Below, piece after piece: positions 1 through 5,179 of a DNA stretch of 6,679 nt. Source of the DNA: Sulfurimonas autotrophica (GTDB taxonomy: Bacteria; Campylobacterota; Campylobacteria; Campylobacterales; Sulfurimonadaceae); NCBI GenBank assembly GCA_015662405.1, contig DQUE01000100.1, positions 1 to 6,679 on the forward strand, written 5' to 3'. Position 1 is the stretch's first letter. Each line of letters opens with the position of its first letter. The translations under genes and the position numbers were made by a program. Under the pieces are notes generated by a model that saw nothing but the letters and a program-made list of their open reading frames with translations, had not been told where the DNA came from and did no database searches.

Positions 1-66
1 AGTAGCTCCTTTAGATTTTCGCCTTGTATCTTATAGCTTCTATTTTCATTAGCTACGAAGTTATTT

Positions 67-246
67 ATGGTCTCTTACTTAATGCCTCCATATTCACCTG
101 AACGCAATCCTATTGAGATGCTTTGGAGAGAATTGAAATACACATGGATGGATTTAGATGTTTTAGACTCGTTTGAAAGCTTCTATAAGCATATACAAGA
201 TATGCTTAATTTCTTTGGCTCGAAATATGACATTAATTTTTGTTAG
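67..246 (+). pseudogene. IS630-family transposase, C-terminal fragment
   Basis: The reading frame ending at the TAG at 244-246 encodes a PPYSPERNPIE motif followed by LWRELKYTW. This is the C-terminal signature of IS630/Tc1-mariner-type DDE transposases, and the Glu of NPIE (codon 115-117) is the third catalytic acid. The tail ends in GSKYDINFC, which fits a native IS630 C-terminus, so the 3' end looks intact. The 5' part is not: the same frame has a TAG at 34-36, recognisable similarity begins only around base 76, and neither of the other two plus frames from base 1 gives the expected DN...H block carrying the second catalytic Asp. The ATG at 67 is simply the first in-frame start after the stop. 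It would give a 59-residue product lacking two of the three catalytic acids, so it cannot be an active transposase. The family call is confident. Whether the rest lies broken or frameshifted to the left of the window cannot be seen. Confidence 0.8.
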
Positions 247-247
247 G

Positions 248-290
248 CACTTAGCAAGATCTTCTTGTGTTTTCCACTTTTTACTAAGTG
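248..290. repeat. 7-bp inverted repeat downstream of the transposase remnant
   Basis: CACTTAG at 248-254 is the exact reverse complement of CTAAGTG at 284-290, with 29 bases between. It begins one base after the transposase stop region. It could be a weak hairpin or debris of an IS end, but 7 bp in AT-rich DNA may be chance. The rest of 247-419 shows no gene and no clear terminator for the tRNA cluster that is transcribed towards it. Confidence 0.25.
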
Positions 291-419
291 TTTTAAAATT
301 ACGATTATTTAATGCTTAAAGTTTTTGTATTTATGTCCAAGTTTTTCTTTTTTGAATAGTGATAGTTTTATTTCAATCTCTTTTGTATTCTATAAAAAGG
401 TTGTTGAATGGACGATTGA

Positions 420-495
420 TGGTGGAGCATAGCGGGATCGAACCGCTGACCTCTTCGCTGCCAGCGAAGCGCTCTCCCAGCTGAGCTAATGCCCC
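420..495 (-). tRNA. tRNA-Ala (anticodon GGC)
   Basis: The minus strand folds as a standard 76-nt tRNA with the CCA end encoded at 420-422. The acceptor arm pairs GGGGCAT with ATGCTCC and keeps the G3:U70 wobble pair that is the main alanine identity element; the discriminator is A73. The anticodon stem CTTCG/CGAAG encloses the loop CTGGCAG, giving anticodon GGC, which reads GCC and GCU alanine codons. The T-loop is TTCGATC. It is the last tRNA of the cluster in transcription order, 45 bases after tRNA-Ser. No clear intrinsic terminator is visible between it and the transposase remnant. Confidence 0.97.
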
Positions 496-540
496 ATTAG
501 TGTCTAGAGTAAGTTTATTTTTGATTGTTGTATATTGAAA

Positions 541-629
541 TGGTGGACCCTCAGGGATTCGAACCCTGGGAGGTGTTACCCTCGCCGGTTTTCAAGACCG
601 GTGCATTCGACCAACTCTGCCAAAGATCC
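541..629 (-). tRNA. tRNA-Ser (anticodon UGA)
   Basis: This is an 89-nt class II tRNA with a long variable arm (GAGG...CCTC type) and CCA encoded at 541-543. The anticodon stem ACCGG/CCGGC-type encloses CTTGAAA, giving anticodon UGA for UCA and other UCN codons. The T arm is CAGGG-TTCGAAT-CCCTG. Two oddities appear in the acceptor arm: GGATCTT faces AGGGTCC with U:G wobbles at 4:69 and 6:67, and the discriminator is A73, where E. coli serine tRNAs have G73. The preceding base (U at 630 on this strand) could pair with A73 in the precursor. It lies 29 bases after tRNA-Cys and 45 before tRNA-Ala. Confidence 0.96.
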
Positions 630-658
630 ACATATGTTGTAGTAAAATTGATAAAAAC

Positions 659-732
659 TGGAGGTGCCACCCAGATTTGAACTGGGGATAGCAGCTTTGC
701 AGGCTGCGGCCTTACCACTTGGCGATGGCACC
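659..732 (-). tRNA. tRNA-Cys (anticodon GCA)
   Basis: This is a 74-nt tRNA with CCA encoded at 659-661. The acceptor GGTGCCA pairs perfectly with TGGCACC and is followed by U73, the discriminator base that cysteinyl-tRNA synthetase recognises. The anticodon stem GCAGC/GCTGC encloses CTGCAAA, giving anticodon GCA for UGC and UGU. The T-loop is TTCAAAT. It sits 18 bases after tRNA-Leu in the same minus-strand cluster. Confidence 0.97.
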
Positions 733-750
733 AGTTTCAGTCAATTTCAG

Positions 751-837
751 TGGTGCCCGGGGCCGGACTCGAACCGGCACAGTATTGCTACCGGGGGATT
801 TTAAGTCCCCTGCGTCTACCAATTTCGCCACCCGGGC
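751..837 (-). tRNA. tRNA-Leu (anticodon UAA)
   Basis: This is an 87-nt class II tRNA with CCA encoded at 751-753. The acceptor GCCCGGG pairs perfectly with CCCGGGC and is followed by A73, the leucine identity discriminator. The anticodon stem GGGGA/TCCCC encloses CTTAAAA, giving UAA for UUA and UUG leucine codons, which should be frequent in this AT-rich genome. The variable arm is long, as expected for leucine. It is second in the cluster, 41 bases after tRNA-Gly. Confidence 0.97.
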
Positions 838-878
838 ATCATCGTGAGTGTATCACAGTTTAACAATTTAAAATTAAA

Positions 879-953
879 TGGAGCGGGAAACGAGGTTCGA
901 ACTCGCGACCCCAACCTTGGCAAGGTTGTGCTCTACCACTGAGCTATTCCCGC
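879..953 (-). tRNA. tRNA-Gly (anticodon GCC)
   Basis: This is a 75-nt tRNA with CCA encoded at 879-881. The acceptor GCGGGAA pairs with TTCCCGC and is followed by U73, the usual bacterial glycine discriminator. The anticodon stem CAACC/GGTTG encloses TTGCCAA, giving GCC for GGC and GGU. It is the first gene of the cluster, about 24 bases downstream of the likely transcription start, so the primary transcript begins with a short leader removed during 5' maturation. Confidence 0.97.
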
Positions 954-984
954 ATATTCAGTTACAATTTGTAAGTGAGCCGGA

Positions 985-1013
985 ATTATAGCTTGTTTTT
1001 TTTTCTTTGTAAA
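985..1013 (-). promoter_or_regulatory. sigma-70 promoter of the tRNA cluster
   Basis: Read on the minus strand, TTTACA at 1008-1013 (five of six bases match TTGACA) and a perfect TATAAT at 985-990 are separated by exactly 17 bases. The spacer carries a run of nine A at 996-1004. Transcription should start near 976-979, about 24 bases before tRNA-Gly. The stretch just after the -10 is GC-rich (CCGGC), resembling the discriminator of stringently controlled stable-RNA promoters; that regulatory reading is inference. This is the best-formed promoter in the window. Confidence 0.8.
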
Positions 1014-1041
1014 GAGTTTTTAGGTAAAAATAGTAAAAAAG

Positions 1042-1050
1042 TGCTATAAT
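1042..1050 (+). promoter_or_regulatory. extended -10 promoter of ilvD
   Basis: TGC-TATAAT at 1042-1050 is a perfect extended -10 box. There is no convincing -35 at 17 bases upstream; instead the upstream DNA has A-runs (1025-1029 and 1035-1040), the AT-rich pattern typical of Campylobacterota vegetative promoters. The start would fall near 1057, leaving a leader of about 37 bases. That is too short for a T-box or a leader-peptide attenuator, so no amino-acid-responsive leader is visible ahead of ilvD. Confidence 0.7.
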
Positions 1051-1093
1051 CGCATTTATATTTAAAATAAATTACTACAATAAGGGATTACAC

Positions 1094-2785
1094 ATGAGAA
1101 GTGATATAATCAAAAAGGGCTTTGATAAAGCTCCGCACCGTTCATTATTGCGTGCTACCGGTCTGAAAGATGAAGATTTTGACAAGCCTTTTATTGGGAT
1201 TGCAAACTCCTATATTGACATCATTCCCGGGCACTTTTTTTTGCATGAATATGGTGAAATCGTAAAAGAGGCTATCCGTGAAGCGGGTGGAGTCCCTTTT
1301 GTATTTAACACTATCGGTGTAGATGATGGAATTGCTATGGGACACGATGGTATGTTGTACTCACTTCCATCGCGTGAAATTATTGCAGACTCTATAGAGA
1401 CAGTGATGAATGCGCATAAGCTTGATGCGATGATTTGTATTCCTAACTGTGATAAGATTGTTCCAGGTATGATTATCGGTGCACTTCGTGTGAATGTCCC
1501 AACGCTATTTGTCTCAGGTGGACCTATGCCAGCAGGACATAAAAAAGATGGCACACCAATAGATCTTGCTACTGCTTTTGAAGCAGTAGGACAACATGCT
1601 GAAGGAAAAATAACTGATGAAGAGCTTCGTGAAATAGAGTGTGAAGCCTGTCCATCAGGGGGGAGTTGCTCTGGCATGTTTACAGCAAACTCAATGAATA
1701 CACTCTGTGAGGCAATGGGTATAGCACTTCCAGGAAACGGAACTGTTTTGGCGATGACTCCAGAGCGAATTGCGATGGTGAAAAAAGCAGCAAAACGCAT
1801 TGTTGCAATTGCAAAGATGGAAAATAGTGAGCAGTACAATTTTAAAAATATTTTAAATGAAAAAGCTGTTCACAATGCTTTTGTTGTAGATATGGCAATG
1901 GGTGGAAGTTCAAACACTGTATTGCATATGCTTGCAATTGCAAAAGAGGCAGGTGTTGATTTTCCTATAGAAAACATCAATGCCATAGCTGAAAAAGTTG
2001 CACATATTGCAAAGATCTCTCCATCATTAACAACTGTTCATATGAAAGATATTGATGATGCAGGTGGCGTCAATGCTGTTATGAAAGAGGTCTCTAAAAG
2101 AGGCGATGATGTTTTATATCTTGATGCATTGACTGTAACAGGGGAGAGTTTGGGTGAGAGAATCAAAGATGCAGAGATTAAAGACACAACTATCATTCAC
2201 ACAAATGAGAATGCCTACTCTCCTGTTGGTGGACTCTCTATTTTGTTTGGAAATCTTGCAACAGAGGGTGCAGTTATTAAAGCAGCTGGTATAGTGGATG
2301 CAATGAGACACTTTAAGGGAGTGGCAATCTGTTTTAATTCACAGCAAGAAGCAATAGCTGGAATCATGGCACATAAAGTCAAACCAGGAAATGTCGTCGT
2401 TATTCGTTATGAAGGACCTAAAGGTGGACCTGGTATGCAAGAGATGTTAGCACCAACGGCACTTATTCAAGGCATGGGACTTGGTGAGAGTGTTGCACTG
2501 ATTACTGATGGGCGTTTTTCGGGTGCAACAAAGGGTGCTTCCATCGGACATGTCTCTCCTGAGGCTGCAGAAGGTGGACTTATTGCACTTATTGAAGATG
2601 GTGATGAGATAGAGCTTGATGTAGATAAACACATTTTACAGTTAAATGTAGATGAGAAAGAGTTAGCAAGAAGAAAAGAGCGCTATGTACCATATAAGAA
2701 TAAAGTAGAATCAAAATGGTTGAAACGGTATCAGTTACTTGTTTCAAATGCATCAAATGGTGCTGTACTGAAAACAGAATTATAA
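1094..2785 (+). CDS. ilvD: dihydroxy-acid dehydratase
   Basis: This 563-residue protein is dihydroxy-acid dehydratase, the cytoplasmic Fe-S enzyme that dehydrates 2,3-dihydroxy-isovalerate and -methylvalerate to the 2-oxo acids in valine, leucine and isoleucine synthesis. Length is normal for IlvD. Visible signatures are VDDGIAMGHDGM (residues 76-87), PNCDKIVPGM (117-126), with cluster-ligand C119 and the metal-binding Asp/Lys pair D120-K121, ACPSGGSCSGMFTANSMN (185-202), with ligand C192, and near the C-terminus GRFSGATKG with the proposed catalytic Ser. The N-terminal NSYIDIIPGH segment has no Cys where plant-type [2Fe-2S] enzymes carry one, so it resembles the oxygen-sensitive E. coli type; the cluster type is inferred. 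The position equivalent to the first Cys of E. coli PTCGSC is Gly here. The ATG at 1094 has AAGGG at 1082-1086, seven bases away. It is the first gene of the apparent ilvD-thrS-infC unit. EC 4.2.1.9. Confidence 0.97.
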   Translation: MRSDIIKKGFDKAPHRSLLRATGLKDEDFDKPFIGIANSYIDIIPGHFFLHEYGEIVKEAIREAGGVPFVFNTIGVDDGIAMGHDGMLYSLPSREIIADSIETVMNAHKLDAMICIPNCDKIVPGMIIGALRVNVPTLFVSGGPMPAGHKKDGTPIDLATAFEAVGQHAEGKITDEELREIECEACPSGGSCSGMFTANSMNTLCEAMGIALPGNGTVLAMTPERIAMVKKAAKRIVAIAKMENSEQYNFKNILNEKAVHNAFVVDMAMGGSSNTVLHMLAIAKEAGVDFPIENINAIAEKVAHIAKISPSLTTVHMKDIDDAGGVNAVMKEVSKRGDDVLYLDALTVTGESLGERIKDAEIKDTTIIHTNENAYSPVGGLSILFGNLATEGAVIKAAGIVDAMRHFKGVAICFNSQQEAIAGIMAHKVKPGNVVVIRYEGPKGGPGMQEMLAPTALIQGMGLGESVALITDGRFSGATKGASIGHVSPEAAEGGLIALIEDGDEIELDVDKHILQLNVDEKELARRKERYVPYKNKVESKWLKRYQLLVSNASNGAVLKTEL

Positions 2786-2787
2786 AA

Positions 2788-2804
2788 AAGGATGATAGAT
2801 TTTG
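2788..2804 (+). promoter_or_regulatory. ribosome binding site and TTG start of thrS
   Basis: AAGGA at 2788-2792 lies nine bases before TTG at 2802-2804. The nearby ATG at 2806 is out of frame and meets a stop after three further codons. No in-frame ATG occurs before the conserved HxxxH block, so TTG is the only plausible thrS start. Confidence 0.75.
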
Positions 2805-4610
2805 AATGAAATTGCTATAAAAAAAGATGGTGAAATTATAGATACACAAACTGCAAAGGAGCGTGGATTTGAAGGTGAACAAATTCATCTTGATAACTCT
2901 CCTGAAGCCTTAGAAGTTCTGCGTCACTCTACAGCACACTTAATGGCCCAAGCTATCAAGTCACTCTATCCTGATGCAGAGTTTTATGTGGGACCTGTGG
3001 TAAAAGAGGGGTTTTATTATGATTTTAAAACATCGGCTGAAATTGGTGAGGCTGATTTAAAAAGAATTGAGAAGCAGATGCTTTCATTTGCAAAGAAAAA
3101 GTATCCGATTGAGAAGTATGAAATCTCTATGGATGAAGCAAAAGAGAAATTTAAAGATGATCATTTAAAACTTGAAGTTATGAAACGTATTCCAAGTGAC
3201 ACGGTGAGTATCTATAAGCAGGGTGACTTTGAGGATCTGTGTCGTGGACCACACCTACCAAATATTGGGCTGATTCGTTACTTCAAATTGACAAAAGTCT
3301 CTGGTGCTTATCTTGGAGGTGATGCTAAAAATGAGATGCTTACTCGTATATATGGTATAGCATTTGCAACAAAAGAGGCACTTAAAGAGCATATGACAAT
3401 GCTCGCTGAAGCCCAAAAGCGTGATCATCGGAAACTTGGCAGTGAGATGAAACTCTTTACTTTTCGCGAAGAGGTTGGTGCTGGTTTTCCTATCTGGTTA
3501 CCTGCTGGTGGGCGTCTTCGTGCAAGACTAGAGTCACTTCTCTTTAAAGCACATAGAAAACGCGGATACGAGCCTGTTCGTGGACCCGAAATGTTACGTT
3601 CTGATTTGTGGAAAACATCAGGGCACTATCAAAATTATGGTGAAAACATGTATTTTACCCATATTGATGAACTGGAGTTTGGTGTAAAACCGATGAACTG
3701 TGTTGGACATATTAAGGTCTATGAAGATGAACTCCATTCATATAGAGACTTACCAATTAAGTATTTTGAGTATGGCGTTGTGCATCGTCATGAGGCAAGT
3801 GGTGCATTGCATGGACTTTTTCGTGTACGTGAATTTACACAAGATGATGCGCATATTTTCTGTCGTGCAGATCAGATTGAAGAGCAGATCATTGAAGTGG
3901 TTGATTTTGTAGATAAAATCATGTCAACTTTTGCGTTTGATTATAAAATGATGATCTCTACAAAGCCTGAAAAGGCTGTTGGAAGTGATGAGGTGTGGGA
4001 AGTTTCTACACAGGCACTCAAAAATGCAATGGACAAAAATGAACTTGTATATGAGATAGATGAGGGTGGTGGAGCATTTTATGGTCCTAAAATTGACATT
4101 AAAATAACAGATGCCATTGGTCGTGAGTGGCAATGTGGAACAATTCAGCTCGATTTTAATCTTCCAGAGCGTTTTGATTTGCAATACAACACTGAAGAGA
4201 ATGAGAAGATGCAGCCGGTAATGATTCATCGTGCTATTTTAGGCTCTTTTGAACGTTTTATAGGGATTTTGACAGAGCATTATGCAGGAGAGTTTCCAAT
4301 GTTCATTGCACCGACACAGGTTGCTATTGTTCCAGTTGCGCAAACGCATAAAGAATATGCTAAGCTTTTATCGGATAAACTTATTGATATTAATGCTGAT
4401 AGTGAAATCTATGCGAAAAATGATTCTTTAAATAAAAGAATTAGAACTGCAGAGAAAACTCGTGTTCCGATGATAGTAATCATTGGAGATGAAGAGGTAA
4501 AAAACAAAACTGTAGCTATTCGTGACAGACGAACTAGAGAGCAGTATAATTTAAGTGAAGAGGAATTCTTGAAGCTTATACAAACTAAACTAAATGAGGT
4601 AAATTTTTGA
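2802..4610 (+). CDS. thrS: threonine--tRNA ligase
   Basis: This 602-residue cytoplasmic class II synthetase charges tRNA-Thr with threonine (EC 6.1.1.3). In order, it has a short N-terminal segment (about 1-35), an editing domain with HSTAH (H42, H46) and CRGPH (C147, H151) that clears seryl-tRNA-Thr, a catalytic core, and a C-terminal anticodon-binding domain from about residue 500. The zinc ligands that read the threonine hydroxyl are visible as C300 (in MNCVGH), H351 (in DDAHIF) and H476 (in MIHRAILGS). Motif 2 contains HRHE with R329, and motif 3 contains GSFERF with R485. Compared with E. coli ThrRS (642 residues, editing His at 73 and 77), about 31 residues are missing ahead of the editing domain, so the TGS domain is truncated or absent. 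The start is TTG at 2802, 16 bases after ilvD. The stop overlaps the infC start. Without the operator-binding N1 region, E. coli-style autoregulation of thrS is unlikely; this is inference. Confidence 0.97.
   Translation: MNEIAIKKDGEIIDTQTAKERGFEGEQIHLDNSPEALEVLRHSTAHLMAQAIKSLYPDAEFYVGPVVKEGFYYDFKTSAEIGEADLKRIEKQMLSFAKKKYPIEKYEISMDEAKEKFKDDHLKLEVMKRIPSDTVSIYKQGDFEDLCRGPHLPNIGLIRYFKLTKVSGAYLGGDAKNEMLTRIYGIAFATKEALKEHMTMLAEAQKRDHRKLGSEMKLFTFREEVGAGFPIWLPAGGRLRARLESLLFKAHRKRGYEPVRGPEMLRSDLWKTSGHYQNYGENMYFTHIDELEFGVKPMNCVGHIKVYEDELHSYRDLPIKYFEYGVVHRHEASGALHGLFRVREFTQDDAHIFCRADQIEEQIIEVVDFVDKIMSTFAFDYKMMISTKPEKAVGSDEVWEVSTQALKNAMDKNELVYEIDEGGGAFYGPKIDIKITDAIGREWQCGTIQLDFNLPERFDLQYNTEENEKMQPVMIHRAILGSFERFIGILTEHYAGEFPMFIAPTQVAIVPVAQTHKEYAKLLSDKLIDINADSEIYAKNDSLNKRIRTAEKTRVPMIVIIGDEEVKNKTVAIRDRRTREQYNLSEEEFLKLIQTKLNEVNF
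4596..4610 (+). promoter_or_regulatory. ribosome binding site and overlapping stop/start of thrS-infC
   Basis: GAGGT at 4596-4600 lies six bases before the TTG at 4607-4609, and both sit inside the last codons of thrS. The infC TTG and the thrS TGA (4608-4610) overlap as TTGA, the arrangement expected for translational coupling by a terminating ribosome. There is no in-frame AUU nearby, so the rare AUU start used by E. coli infC is not found here. Confidence 0.7.
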
Positions 4611-5125
4611 GTAAAAACAAAGACCGCGTCATCATGAATGATGACATCCGTGTTCCAGAGGTGAGATGTAATGTAGATGGAGGCGAATCATTAGGTGTTG
4701 TCTCTACTGATGAGGCTATGACAAAAGCAAATGAGTTGGGATTAGATTTAGTGCTAATTGCTCCAAATGCAAAACCACCTGTTGCTAAGATCATGGATTA
4801 TGGTAAGTTTAAATACCAAGAAGAGAAAAAGCTCAAAGAGCAGAGAAAAAATCAGGTTAAAATTGTTGTAAAAGAGATCAAGCTTTCTGTGAAAATTGCA
4901 GAAAATGATATTGCTTACAAGGTAAAACATGCAAGAGAGTTTCTTGAAAAAGGTTATCATGTAAAGTTTAGAGTCTTCTTACGTGGTCGTGAAATGGCAC
5001 ATCCAGAAGCTGCAAAAGAGGTGCTTATGCAAGTCTGGCCTATGGTGGAAGACATTGCCGTAATGGAAAAGCCACCAAAGTTCGAGGGACGTTACTATAA
5101 CATGTATGTCGTTCCAAAAAAGTAG
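4607..5125 (+). CDS. infC: translation initiation factor IF-3
   Basis: This 172-residue protein is IF-3, which binds the 30S subunit, prevents premature joining with 50S and checks the start codon and initiator tRNA. Its length is in the normal 170-185 range. The N domain runs from about residue 10 and carries GLDLVLIAPNAKPPVAKIMDYGKF (key stretch 45-68), which contains the family signature. A lysine-rich linker (about 69-88) joins it to the C domain, with VKEIKLSVKI (88-97), the RNA-binding FLRGREMAHPE (124-134) and a YYNMYVVPKK tail. The TTG start adds nine residues before the internal Met10. Met10 would give a bare start at the IF3 core with no good Shine-Dalgarno match, so TTG is preferred. 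It overlaps thrS by four bases. The L35 and L20 genes that follow infC in many bacteria are absent; a convergent transporter gene comes next. Confidence 0.96.
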   Translation: MSKNKDRVIMNDDIRVPEVRCNVDGGESLGVVSTDEAMTKANELGLDLVLIAPNAKPPVAKIMDYGKFKYQEEKKLKEQRKNQVKIVVKEIKLSVKIAENDIAYKVKHAREFLEKGYHVKFRVFLRGREMAHPEAAKEVLMQVWPMVEDIAVMEKPPKFEGRYYNMYVVPKK

Positions 5126-5150
5126 TTTTTTTACAGTAGGTTTTGCACAA

Positions 5151-5179
5151 CTCAAATAGTAACTATTTTACTATTTGAG
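5151..5179. terminator. stem-loop between convergent infC and MFS genes, possible bidirectional terminator
   Basis: CTCAAATAGTA at 5151-5161 pairs perfectly with TACTATTTGAG at 5169-5179 around a 7-base loop, an 11-bp stem lying at the junction of two convergent genes. The right arm lies inside the last codons of the MFS gene, and the loop contains its stop codon. The stem is AT-rich and lacks an adjoining T-run on either strand. The nearest T-runs are 5126-5132 on the plus strand, ahead of the hairpin, and the T6 opposite 5116-5121 on the minus strand, about 30 bases beyond it. It is therefore not a textbook intrinsic terminator; position is the main support. Confidence 0.45.

Noticed and set aside
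248..290. CACTTAG/CTAAGTG as an IS terminal repeat or as the tRNA cluster terminator
   Set aside because: Seven base pairs with a 29-base loop, no GC-rich stem and no T-run is too weak for either claim.
420..953. Repeated motifs across the tRNA region considered as a CRISPR or other repeat array
   Set aside because: The repeats are the shared T-loop, anticodon-stem and CCA elements of five different tRNAs; spacing and sequence are explained by cloverleaf folding.
1051..1093. A T-box, riboswitch or leader-peptide attenuator ahead of ilvD
   Set aside because: The predicted leader is only about 37 bases with no stable hairpin and no Ile/Leu/Val-rich small frame.
1210..1839. A 209-codon minus-strand open frame inside ilvD
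   Set aside because: It is antisense to a strongly supported gene, its translation resembles no family and is rich in Ser, Ile and Pro as expected from the complement of ilvD codons, and no ribosome site or promoter accompanies it.
2806..2820. ATG at 2806 as a possible thrS start
   Set aside because: It is in a different frame and reaches a stop after three further codons; the conserved protein is reached only from the TTG at 2802.
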